A DNA stretch of 6,981 nucleotides from Chloroflexota bacterium (GTDB lineage: Bacteria; Chloroflexota; Anaerolineae; Promineifilales; Promineifilaceae). The notes beneath the pieces are model-generated. The model searched no databases and was not told the DNA's origin. It saw nothing but the letters and a program-made list of their open reading frames with translations. The stretch spans positions 1 to 6,981 of the forward strand of contig CAUJGI010000027.1 of NCBI GenBank assembly GCA_963169155.1, written 5' to 3'. Positions 1 to 6,731 of this stretch are shown here, one piece after another (position 1 is the stretch's first letter; the number at the start of each line of letters is the position of its first letter). A program made the translations under genes and the position numbers.

Positions 1-1749
1 TATGCTGAGATGTTGGGCAACTGGTACGACACGATCGCCTTTGACTGGGAAGTGGAAAAAGCGGTGGCTACGGCCGTAACCCAAGTGGGCACGGACGGCC
101 GTTTGCTGCGAAACAGCGCTGGTCACGTCATTCACGTGACGATGGTAGAGAAGCTGCTGGTGCTGCTGCTGGCCAAACTCAGCAACCTGGTGCCGGAGGG
201 CGGCATCTGGATGAATACGCAGCGCCCGGAGTGGAACGACGCCAACAATGCACTGGTGGGCAAGGGGCTGTCGGTGGTGACGGCGGCGTATCTGCGCCGC
301 TTCATTGCCTTCTGGCAGAAGCTGCTGGCGGCGTACGACGGTGCGGATTTTGTGGTGAATACGGCCGTTGCTACCCTCTTTGGCGATGTGCAGACCATTT
401 TCACCCATTTTCAAGACCGATTGGACAGGGGCTTTAGTGACCCGGATCGGCGGGCGGTGATGGATGCGTTGGGAACGGCCGTTACGGCCTACCGCGCTAC
501 CCTCTACCAAACCGGCTTGCCGCAGACAACGCAGCCTCTCGCGGCGGCCGATCTGGCTGATTTTCTCACCCTGGCCCAACGCTACATCGAGCACACGCTG
601 CGCGTCAACCGGCGGCCCGATGGGCTGGCCCACACCTACAACATTTTGCGCCTGGACCCTGAAGCGGCGGGTGTTGAACCGCTCTATTTGATGCTGGAAG
701 GGCAGGTGGCGCTGCTTTCATCCGGCCTGTTGGCTCCGGCGGCGGCGCTGGCGCTGCTGCAAAGCCTGCGTCACAGCGATTTGTACCGGGCAGACCAACA
801 GTCGTACATGCTGTACCCCAACCGCCGCCTGCCCGGCTTCCGCCAGAAGAACAACGTGACGCCGGGCCAGGTGGCCCAGTCGGCGCTGGTACGGGCATTA
901 CAAGCCGCCGGGGACAAACGTCTGTTGGTGGCAGATGAGGCGGGTATGTTTCATTTTAACGGCCGTTTCCGCAATGCCAGCGATGTAACGGCCGTGTTAC
1001 ACACGATGCGCCAGGAACCTGAACTGGCCGAACTGGTGGCCGAGGAGCATGATTTTATTCTGGCACTGTTTGAGACCACCTTTAACCATCGTGCCTTCAC
1101 GGGCCGGTCAGGCACTTTTTTTGCTTACGAGGGGTTGGGCAGCATCTACTGGCACATGGTGGCCAAGCTGCTGCTGGCGGCGCAGGAATGTTACCAGCAG
1201 GCGGTGCGGGAAGGGGCAGATACGGCCGTTACTACCGCCCTTGCTGCTGCTTATTACGACATCCGCGCGGGCATTGGCTTCAACAAAACGCCCGAGGGTT
1301 ACGGCGCTTTCCCCACCGATCCGTACTCGCACACGCCGCTGGGCAGCGGGGCGCGCCAGCCAGGCATGACCGGGCAGGTGAAGGAAGAGATTTTGACGCG
1401 CTGGGGCGAATTGGGCGTGATGGTGCAGGGGGGGCAGCTTTGTTTTGCCCCCACGCTGCTCCAGACGCAAGAATTTTTGCGGGACTCAAGCGTTTTTTCG
1501 TATATCGACCAAAAGGGTTGCGCTCAAACCGTGGCGCTGCCGCCGGGTTCCCTGGCCTTCACGTTCTGTCAGACGCCGATTGTGTACACGCTGGGGGATG
1601 AGAGACAGATTGAAGTGATGTGGGCAGACGGCCGTCGCCAAATCATCCGCAGCCACTGTTTAGACCAGGCCACCAGCCAACACATATTTGACCGGAGTGG
1701 GGCGGTAAGCCTGGTACGGGTATGGGTGGGCGTGGAGGGGAAACGGTAG
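1..1749 (+). CDS. C-terminal part of a large conserved protein, probably carbohydrate-active (5' end outside window)
   Basis: The frame is open from base 1 (Tyr-Ala-Glu before the first Met at position 10) and no ribosome-binding site is visible, so I read this as the 3' portion of a longer gene and not as a protein starting at 10. Counting that Met as residue 1, conserved-looking blocks are WMNTQRPEWNDANNALVG (67-84), a GTFFAYEGLGSIYWHM block (368-383), and a long GFNKTPEGYGAFPTDPYSHT-type block continuing into GMTGQVKEEI (423-461). The abundance of Trp, Tyr, Asp and Asn in these blocks, with helical stretches between them, is typical of (alpha/alpha)6-barrel glycosidases and phosphorylases. 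That is a resemblance, not an assignment. No signal peptide or membrane segment is seen in the part present. It faces the GH130/GT4 pair tail to tail, which fits a carbohydrate role but does not prove one. The gene carries 8 of the 12 ACGGCCGT octamers in the window. Confidence 0.75.
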   Translation, partial: YAEMLGNWYDTIAFDWEVEKAVATAVTQVGTDGRLLRNSAGHVIHVTMVEKLLVLLLAKLSNLVPEGGIWMNTQRPEWNDANNALVGKGLSVVTAAYLRRFIAFWQKLLAAYDGADFVVNTAVATLFGDVQTIFTHFQDRLDRGFSDPDRRAVMDALGTAVTAYRATLYQTGLPQTTQPLAAADLADFLTLAQRYIEHTLRVNRRPDGLAHTYNILRLDPEAAGVEPLYLMLEGQVALLSSGLLAPAAALALLQSLRHSDLYRADQQSYMLYPNRRLPGFRQKNNVTPGQVAQSALVRALQAAGDKRLLVADEAGMFHFNGRFRNASDVTAVLHTMRQEPELAELVAEEHDFILALFETTFNHRAFTGRSGTFFAYEGLGSIYWHMVAKLLLAAQECYQQAVREGADTAVTTALAAAYYDIRAGIGFNKTPEGYGAFPTDPYSHTPLGSGARQPGMTGQVKEEILTRWGELGVMVQGGQLCFAPTLLQTQEFLRDSSVFSYIDQKGCAQTVALPPGSLAFTFCQTPIVYTLGDERQIEVMWADGRRQIIRSHCLDQATSQHIFDRSGAVSLVRVWVGVEGKR

Positions 1750-1769
1750 AAGCTTGCCCCAGGCTCTCT

Positions 1770-2717
1770 TTACTCATGATGGTGCTCATCAAGCCAATGA
1801 AGCATGGTCTGAATACTGCCTGTAGCCATGGCAATGCTTGTATCCGCCGCCCCATAATACAGATGCAGCGTGTCGCCATCAGGGGCAATAGTGTACCCAC
1901 ACGGAAAAGCGACATAGCCCACGTCTCCCTGCTGCTCGTAAGGCATTTCTGGGCCAAAGACCCACTCATCGCCGCGCTTGAGGCAGCGTTCTGGTGTTTC
2001 CAGATCAAACAACGCTAAACCCAGCCGATAAAGAGAACCTGCCGCTGTGTGACGCACGCCGTGATAAATCACCAGCCACCCTTCTGGCGTTTCGATGGGC
2101 GGCGGTGATAGACCGATTTTATTGGCATCCCACCACGCACCTCGCCGGGCTTCCATCATCAGCTTGTCGCTGCCCCAGTGCCACAGGTCGGCCGAATAGG
2201 AGATCCACATGTGAGCTCGGGCAGAGCTCACCGGACGATGGATCATGGCCCAATGGCCGCCAATGCGATGCGGCAGCAGCGCCGCATCTTTATCATCGGG
2301 GGACATAATCAGCCCATAGCGTTCAAAATGGCGAAAATCTTCGGTCATGGCGAGGGCCACACCGGGACCATCGCGGGTGAAAGCGGTGTAGACAACAGCA
2401 TACCGGCCCAGTTCGGGGACATACGTGATGCGCGGATCTTCAATGCCCCATATTTCTTCCGGGTAGCGTTCAGGGTCCGGCAGGAGGGTCGGTTGGGGGT
2501 CAATCTGCCAATCATCCACGCCATTGGCGGAGCGGGCGGCGCACAGGTGGGAAAGCCCACGCCGGTCCTCGACCCGGCATAGAAGGAGGGTGGTGCCATC
2601 GGGCAGCAGCGTGGCGGCCGGATTAAACACCGTGTGGACTGGATAAGGCCAATCGGCGGCGGTCAGGATGGGGTTGAGTTTATGACGATGAAAAAGTTCG
2701 GGATGTTGTGAATTCAT
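1770..2717 (-). CDS. GH130 family glycosidase / beta-mannoside phosphorylase-like enzyme
   Basis: This 315-aa protein has the length and motif order of a five-bladed beta-propeller GH130 enzyme. Characterised members phosphorolyse or hydrolyse beta-1,2- or beta-1,4-linked mannosides in the cytoplasm. Visible motifs are FNPA (31-34), RVEDRRG (48-54), GIEDPR (91-96), DDKDAALLP (141-149), HRP (160-162), NKIG (199-202), GWLVIYHGV (213-221) and YYGAAD (287-292). Asp94 in GIEDPR is the position of the family's catalytic acid. Arg48, Lys143, Arg161 and His219 are the kind of basic residues that bind phosphate in phosphorylase members, so phosphorolysis is possible, but hydrolysis cannot be excluded from sequence reading. 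There is no signal peptide, so it is probably cytosolic. The ATG overlaps the stop of the upstream glycosyltransferase gene as ATGA, implying translational coupling. The C-terminus ends in a His-rich tail (HHHE). The family call is firm; the exact substrate is unknown. Confidence 0.93.
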   Translation of the reverse strand: MNSQHPELFHRHKLNPILTAADWPYPVHTVFNPAATLLPDGTTLLLCRVEDRRGLSHLCAARSANGVDDWQIDPQPTLLPDPERYPEEIWGIEDPRITYVPELGRYAVVYTAFTRDGPGVALAMTEDFRHFERYGLIMSPDDKDAALLPHRIGGHWAMIHRPVSSARAHMWISYSADLWHWGSDKLMMEARRGAWWDANKIGLSPPPIETPEGWLVIYHGVRHTAAGSLYRLGLALFDLETPERCLKRGDEWVFGPEMPYEQQGDVGYVAFPCGYTIAPDGDTLHLYYGAADTSIAMATGSIQTMLHWLDEHHHE

Positions 2718-5008
2718 TTTGTTTGGGTTTCCAGAGATAATAGGGGGTTCTCAGCCAGACGTAGTTCCAGCAAAGTTTGCAGAAAAGCCAATGTAGATTC
2801 CGCGCCTTGATTTTCATTGGGGCGGTCGGGATGGAGGCCGTCACGGCAGCCGCCGGTGGTTGGGTCGTAAAGAGGCAGGTTCAAGTCATTGCGTCCGAGG
2901 AACCATTCGAAAGCACGCTGGGCCTCGGTGCGCCAGCGCGGATCACCCGTGCTGCGATACGCTTCCAGGCAGGCCGAGGCCATTGTTTGCGCCTCAACCG
3001 GCTGTTGATCAAACCTGGCCCGTTCACCATTTCGCGCATAGAAGCCGTTGGAACCAATGGGGACAAAATGGCTCTCGGCCGGGTCTGCCTGCTGCACTTT
3101 AGCCAGCCAGCGGAGCGACTCTAGACCCGCTTCAGTCATCGCTTTGTCAGGAATCCATTGGCCGCACATCAACATGGCCTGGGGCAGCACCGCATTGCAA
3201 TAGCTCAACTCTGCTTCAAACCAGTGCCACTCTTCTGTCCGGCAGCGTTGATAGAGGGATAGCAAGCGTCCCGCCAGTTCGTCCCGGACCTGGTTGGCCC
3301 AGCGATCGCCGTCAAAACGGCGCAAATATTCGTGAATGCCGATGAGGGTAAAGGCCCAGGCCCGGGGGCTAGTTGTGGCCAAAATGGCGGGCAGGGCTTG
3401 CTCGAACAGCCAGCCCGCCATACTTTGCAGGGCCGGGGTGTTGGAGCGGCCCAACACGGTGCCCAAGGCCCACAAGGTACGGCCGTGACTGTCATCAGAG
3501 CCGCTCTCTTCCAACCAGTTGCGTTGGTAATTCATGAAGTTGCGGAAACGGCCGTTTGCCCGATTAAACGCATAGCCAATAAACGCCAGATAACGAGACG
3601 CCAGCGCTAACGATTGCCCGTTGCCTAACTCCAATTCCGCCAGGTGCATGCACACAATCAAAGCCCGGGCGTTATCGTCGATGCTGTAACCTTCGTCATA
3701 ATTTGGCACAATAAAATTGGCGTGTTGAATCATGCCCGTGTCGTCCGTCATGCGGTGCAGGTGATCCAGGTTAAGCAGCGGCAGTTCGCCCGGACGTTGG
3801 TCAAGCGGTTTGACGACGAAGCCAGTGGGTAAAAACGATCGGCGTTCGGCCCGCGCCCGTTCAAAACTCTCCATGTACCGCTGCGCCACTTGTGGCCAAA
3901 TCATGGCCCGCCCAAACAGATAAGCCCGTTTGCGCATAGCGTGACGCCTGGATTCGTTTTCCAGGAGGTCAATCACCTGCTCGGCTAATGCCGCCGGATC
4001 GTTAAACGGTACCAGCGCGCCCCGTTCGTCAGCCAACATCTCTTCGGCATACCAATACGGCGTGGAGATGATGGCTTTGCCCGCGCCAAGCGTGTAAGCC
4101 AGGGTGCCCGACGTGATTTGAGCGGCATTGAGGTAAGGGGTAATGTAAATGTCAGCGGCGCTGATGAACTCAATCAGCTCTTCCAGAGTAACAAAGCGAT
4201 TATAAAAAATGACATTTCCTGCAACGCCCAGCTCCTTGGCCAGCCGCTGTAACGATAAACGATAGGTCTCCCCTTGCTGGCGCAAAACGTGGGGATGGGT
4301 GGCCCCAACTACGATATAAACCACATTGGGATTACGCGCTACGATGGCGGGCAGGGCGGCAATCACCGTTTCGATCCCTTTGTTGGCGGAAAGCAGGCCA
4401 AAGCTGAGCAGCACCATCTTGCCCTCTACGCCAAACAGGTCTTTGTGGAAGCTGGGATCAACAAAGGAAACGTCTGGAATGCCGTGGGGAATCAGATCGA
4501 TCTTTTCTGCCGGAACGCCATAAATCGCCGACAAAAATTCTACGCCGCGCTCGCTCATCACCACCACCCGGTCCGATAGGGCGGCCACTTCTTGCAGCAC
4601 CCGGCACTGATCGGGGTTGGGCTTTTCCAAAACCGTGTGCAAGGTGGTGACAATCGGCGTGTTTAATTCACGCAGCAAGGCCAGGATGTGGCTGCCGGCG
4701 GTGCCGCCATAGATGCCATACTCGTGCTGTAAACAAACCATATCAACGTTGTTGATATTGATAAAGTCGGCCGCACGGCGATAAGAGTCGATGTCCTTTT
4801 CTATCAATTCAAAACGAACCCGCGGCGGATAGGCATAACCGACCTTGGTGTCGTTGACGGGCAGGGCGATGCAGGTAGTACCACTATATTCGCTGGCGAC
4901 CGCTTCGCACAGGTCGGTGGTGAAGGTGGCAATACCGCACTGGCGCGGCAAGTAGTTGCCAATGAAGGCAATGCGGTTGATAGCTGAATTGTTCAAGTTA
5001 TTCTCCAT
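2714..5008 (-). CDS. GT4 glycosyltransferase fused to a C-terminal glycosidase-like helical domain
   Basis: This is a 764-aa two-part protein. Residues about 10-385 form a GT-B fold GT4 glycosyltransferase: an N-terminal FIGNYLPRQCGIATF loop (15-29), HEYGIYGG (95-102), PHGIPD (174-179), SFGLLSANKG (202-211) and a nucleotide-site region ITSGTLAYTLGAGKAIIST (298-316). The glutamates of the usual GT4 EX7E motif are absent there. Residues about 400-755 are a second, mostly helical domain with acidic/aromatic motifs: YDEGYSIDDNARAL (437-450), SGSDDSHGRTLWALG (502-516), WHWFEAELSY (594-603) and NENQGAEST (731-739). It resembles (alpha/alpha)6 glycosidase domains. The start is supported by AGGAG ten nucleotides upstream of the ATG. 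No signal peptide or membrane helix is seen, so it is likely cytosolic. Its stop overlaps the GH130 start (ATGA), pointing to a joint role in making or remodelling a mannose-type glycan or oligosaccharide. The donor and acceptor cannot be read from sequence. Confidence 0.92.
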   Translation of the reverse strand: MENNLNNSAINRIAFIGNYLPRQCGIATFTTDLCEAVASEYSGTTCIALPVNDTKVGYAYPPRVRFELIEKDIDSYRRAADFININNVDMVCLQHEYGIYGGTAGSHILALLRELNTPIVTTLHTVLEKPNPDQCRVLQEVAALSDRVVVMSERGVEFLSAIYGVPAEKIDLIPHGIPDVSFVDPSFHKDLFGVEGKMVLLSFGLLSANKGIETVIAALPAIVARNPNVVYIVVGATHPHVLRQQGETYRLSLQRLAKELGVAGNVIFYNRFVTLEELIEFISAADIYITPYLNAAQITSGTLAYTLGAGKAIISTPYWYAEEMLADERGALVPFNDPAALAEQVIDLLENESRRHAMRKRAYLFGRAMIWPQVAQRYMESFERARAERRSFLPTGFVVKPLDQRPGELPLLNLDHLHRMTDDTGMIQHANFIVPNYDEGYSIDDNARALIVCMHLAELELGNGQSLALASRYLAFIGYAFNRANGRFRNFMNYQRNWLEESGSDDSHGRTLWALGTVLGRSNTPALQSMAGWLFEQALPAILATTSPRAWAFTLIGIHEYLRRFDGDRWANQVRDELAGRLLSLYQRCRTEEWHWFEAELSYCNAVLPQAMLMCGQWIPDKAMTEAGLESLRWLAKVQQADPAESHFVPIGSNGFYARNGERARFDQQPVEAQTMASACLEAYRSTGDPRWRTEAQRAFEWFLGRNDLNLPLYDPTTGGCRDGLHPDRPNENQGAESTLAFLQTLLELRLAENPLLSLETQTK

Positions 5009-5200
5009 AGATGAATAGCTCCTATTGAGCTTCCATTCCTTTTTTCAGTTGTTTCACTATAGTGCAGTTTGGCCAAAATTTGTTCCGAATTCTGCAGGCG
5101 CTGTGCCAAATGCAAAGCTGTACTTTGACGGTTCTGGCTGAAAAAAGTGGGGGATGCTGAACAGCCCGGGAACAATTGAAGGTAAAGTGTTGGCTAATCT
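5009..5200 (-). promoter_or_regulatory. Intergenic leader of the GT4-GH130 pair (RBS, possible promoter elements)
   Basis: This 192-bp gap separates the SDR stop from the GT4 start, both on the minus strand. On that strand AGGAG lies at 5019-5023, ten nucleotides before the GT4 ATG, and fixes that start. Two 10-bp perfect palindromes sit close together: CACTATAGTG (5055-5064), containing a TATAGT that could serve as a -10 box, and TTTGGCCAAA (5068-5077). No good -35 box lies 16-18 nt upstream of TATAGT, so a sigma-70 promoter is only possible. The palindromes could be operator half-sites. No convincing GC-rich stem followed by a T tract was found to terminate the SDR transcript. Confidence 0.4.
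5093..5109 (-). promoter_or_regulatory. Sigma-54-like -24/-12 promoter motif
   Basis: On the minus strand this reads TTGGCACAGCGCCTGCA. It matches the sigma-54 consensus YTGGCACGRNNNTTGCW at 15 of 17 positions when N positions are counted as matches, with the invariant GG and GC at the right distance. It lies about 85 nt upstream of the GT4 ATG, in the correct orientation. Against it: sigma-54 is uncommon in the lineage I suspect, no enhancer-binding activator is in the window, and such a match can arise by chance in GC-rich DNA. Confidence 0.25.
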
Positions 5201-5953
5201 TTAGCGCGCAAGAAAGCCGCCGTCTACAGGATAATAGGCTCCCGTCACAAAAGACGCTTTTTCTGAACTGAGCCAAATCACCAATTCGGCGACTTCTTCA
5301 GCCCGACCCAGACGTCCAATCGGATGCAGCGCTACCAGCGCACTTTTTAGGTCTAAGTTCTCTTCGAGTTCATGGATCATCGGTGTGCTAATGAAGCCGG
5401 GACCTACGGTGTTAATGCGGATTCCCTGTGGTGCATACTCTAGCGCAGCCGCCTGGGTAAGGCCTACCACACCATGTTTAGCCGCTACATAGCCTGCCGC
5501 TCCGGCAAACCCAACTTGCCCCAGAATGGAGGCCATATTAACAATTGCGCCCCCACCACTCTTGAGCATGGCCGGAATTTGATATTTCATACAGAAGAAG
5601 ACCCCTGATAGGTTGATGGCCAAAATGTGCTGCCAACCTTCGATGGATAGATCAGCGGTTTGGTTTTGTTCACCGCCGATGCCGGCATTGTTGCAGGCAT
5701 AATCGAGACGGCCGTACTGCGCCAGAGCGACATCGACCACATGCTCACAATCGGACGGGCTAGAGACATCGGCCATCACAAATGTTGCTAGCCCACCTGC
5801 CTGCCGGATCTGTGCGGCGGCTTGCTCGCCCAATGTTTGATTCACATCGGAGAGGACAACCGCTATGCCATCTTGCGCATAGTGTTCAGCAACACTTTTG
5901 CCGATCCCAGAGGCGGCTCCTGTGACAATGGCTACTTTTTGGTGGTGGCTCAT
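5201..5953 (-). CDS. SDR family NAD(P)-dependent oxidoreductase (classical)
   Basis: This 250-aa protein is a full-length classical short-chain dehydrogenase/reductase with a Rossmann fold. The cofactor loop TGAASGIG is at residues 11-18, and Asp36 (SDVN) at the end of beta-2 favours NAD(H) over NADP(H). Further motifs are ADV with Asp62, NNAG at 88-91, catalytic Asn114, Ser142, Tyr155 and Lys159 (YVAAK), PG at 185-186 and the C-terminal VDGGF. All four catalytic residues are present, so the enzyme should be active. The substrate (an alcohol, sugar or ketone) cannot be deduced. The start is supported by AAGGG nine nucleotides upstream (5963-5967). The gene follows the DUF5661 gene by 31 nt on the same strand and is probably co-transcribed with it. 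It carries one ACGGCCGT octamer, encoding Tyr-Gly-Arg. Confidence 0.95.
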   Translation of the reverse strand: MSHHQKVAIVTGAASGIGKSVAEHYAQDGIAVVLSDVNQTLGEQAAAQIRQAGGLATFVMADVSSPSDCEHVVDVALAQYGRLDYACNNAGIGGEQNQTADLSIEGWQHILAINLSGVFFCMKYQIPAMLKSGGGAIVNMASILGQVGFAGAAGYVAAKHGVVGLTQAAALEYAPQGIRINTVGPGFISTPMIHELEENLDLKSALVALHPIGRLGRAEEVAELVIWLSSEKASFVTGAYYPVDGGFLAR

Positions 5954-5984
5954 ATTTTGTTTCCCTTTAGCCTGACAATTTTGA

Positions 5985-6266
5985 TCAGGTTGATAAAGCT
6001 TGTGTTAACTCTTCTTCGGCTTCCCGCTCCATCTTTTGTAGACGTGTGTAATAGTCGGCAAACTCATTCAGATGCGCGAGCGCGATTTTGCCGGTGAGGA
6101 TGGGGTCGTTGCCCGTTACGTCTGTTGTTGGATCATTGAGACCATGTTCCAATTCAACATCCAGGCCCATGCGGAACTGTTCTACGGCGAAGCGGTTCCA
6201 ATCGATGTTGAGCTTGTTGCCAATTTCGGTGGCTTGTTCGGTTGTGAAATGCTTTTTCTCTGACAT
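5985..6266 (-). CDS. DUF5661 family protein
   Basis: This small acidic 93-aa protein carries the conserved core of the DUF5661 family. It has an N-terminal FTTEQATEIG helix (7-16), IDW at 21-23, FRMGLDVELEHG (31-42), and a block running from DVTGNDP (49-55) through TGKIALAHLNEF (58-69) to DYYTRL (71-76). A charged helical tail follows. The molecular function of the family is not known to me. It has no signal peptide or transmembrane segment. AAGGA at 6274-6278, seven nucleotides before the ATG, is a good ribosome-binding site. The gene is the first of a probable operon with the SDR gene. The family call rests on recognising the motif string, not on a search. Confidence 0.85.
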   Translation of the reverse strand: MSEKKHFTTEQATEIGNKLNIDWNRFAVEQFRMGLDVELEHGLNDPTTDVTGNDPILTGKIALAHLNEFADYYTRLQKMEREAEEELTQALST

Positions 6267-6330
6267 TTTCTCTTCCTTTTGGGGTGGGCTGGTTTCGCCA
6301 CCAAGACGTTCTGATTTTGGTTTAGATCAA

Positions 6331-6353
6331 GTGAGAACGGCCGTTCTTCTCAC
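6331..6353. repeat. Hairpin containing the ACGGCCGT palindrome, upstream of the DUF5661 gene
   Basis: GTGAGAA (6331-6337) and TTCTCAC (6347-6353) form a perfect 7-bp inverted repeat around CGGCCGTTC. Alternatively GAACGGCCGTTC (6335-6346) is itself a 12-bp perfect palindrome. It lies about 65 nt upstream of the DUF5661 start, between that gene and the groEL remnant. It has no following T tract on either strand, so it is not a classical intrinsic terminator. It may be an operator or just one of the genome's many ACGGCCGT sites. Confidence 0.45.
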
Positions 6354-6417
6354 GCGACAATCTGACCGGCCTAATAACATGGTCGGGCAGATGCCTTACG
6401 CCATGATGACCACGCAC

Positions 6418-6531
6418 TTACATCACACCACCCATGCCCGCCTTGGACATCGCCGATCTGAATTCCGGGCTATCCGCAATGAGAACTTCAGTGGTGAGGC
6501 TCAATGCCGCGCTGAAAATTGCATGGAGATT
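6418..6531 (-). pseudogene. Remnant of a groEL (Hsp60 chaperonin) C-terminus
   Basis: Read on the minus strand this frame gives NLHAIFS, then AALSLTTEVLIADSPE, a short linker, and KAGMGGVM followed by TAA. The AA-LTTEVLIAD-PE string is the conserved block near the end of bacterial GroEL, and the closing Gly-Met-Gly-Gly-Met-like tail is the expected chaperonin C-terminus. Only about 30 of some 540 residues remain. An in-frame TGA lies just upstream at 6532-6534, and the residues before AALSLTTE (HAIFS) no longer match the usual NAASI. No start codon or ribosome-binding site serves the fragment. I read it as the tail of a groEL copy lost by deletion or replaced by the sequence to its right. A chance match is possible but unlikely given both block and tail in the correct order beside a stop. 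Confidence 0.6.
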
Positions 6532-6535
6532 TCAA

Positions 6536-6670
6536 TTACAAGTCACTAATTTTGGGATGATCCTTTCTCTCTTTTTCTTCCCTCTTCTCTCTTTTGGCCT
6601 GCTTTTTTTCTTTTACCGTTTTTGACGGTTTATTCTTACCACTTTTTTTAGTGTCGTTGCTTTTACTCAT
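6536..6670 (-). CDS. Small lysine-rich basic protein (44 aa)
   Basis: The minus-strand ORF encodes 44 residues beginning MSKSNDTKKSGKNKPSKTVK and continuing with a run of Lys, Arg and Glu, ending KISDL. About a third of the residues are Lys. The charge pattern suggests an unstructured N-terminus and a single charged helix. Two tandem ATGs are available (6673 and 6670). GGAGA at 6677-6681 is only 3 nt from the first but 6 nt from the second, so I chose 6670. It resembles short Lys-rich hypothetical proteins of the GK-P-K-KEK-AAK type seen in other bacteria, for which I know no function. Binding to nucleic acid or ribosomes would be a guess from charge. It lies between the groEL remnant and the MITE. 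Confidence 0.6.
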   Translation of the reverse strand: MSKSNDTKKSGKNKPSKTVKEKKQAKREKREEKERKDHPKISDL

Positions 6671-6712
6671 CATTTTTCTCCATTTTCTTTTATTGGTTGG
6701 TATCTGCTCTAT

Positions 6713-6731
6713 TTTTCTACTTGGTAGAAAA
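6713..6731. repeat. Perfect 8-bp stem hairpin abutting the MITE insertion site
   Basis: TTTTCTAC (6713-6720) and GTAGAAAA (6724-6731) are exact inverted repeats around a 3-nt TTG loop. The stem is AT-rich and each arm is bordered by T or A runs, so it could be a weak bidirectional terminator between the gene at the right edge and the small basic protein. The right arm overlaps the left copy of the 8-bp target duplication, so the mobile element landed at the foot of this hairpin. Confidence 0.45.

Noticed and set aside
1188..1601. 137-codon plus-strand open frame inside the first gene
   Set aside because: It is an out-of-phase shadow of the motif-rich main frame, rich in Arg, Gly and Pro as expected of a shifted GC-rich gene.
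2178..2582. 134-codon plus-strand open frame inside the GH130 gene
   Set aside because: It is antisense to a gene with intact family motifs and has no family resemblance itself.
5056..5061. TATAGT as a sigma-70 -10 box for the GT4 gene
   Set aside because: No acceptable -35 sequence lies 16-18 nt upstream, so it is noted only as a possibility within the leader.
5131..5170. Possible terminator for the SDR gene (GGCTG...CAGCC with a T run)
   Set aside because: The stem is only 5 bp with a loop of about 20 nt and the T run lies inside the loop, not after the stem.
6088..6549. 153-codon plus-strand open frame over the DUF5661 5' end, the intergenic region and the groEL remnant
   Set aside because: It runs antisense to a recognised gene and a recognisable remnant, has no ribosome-binding site and shows no protein-like motifs.
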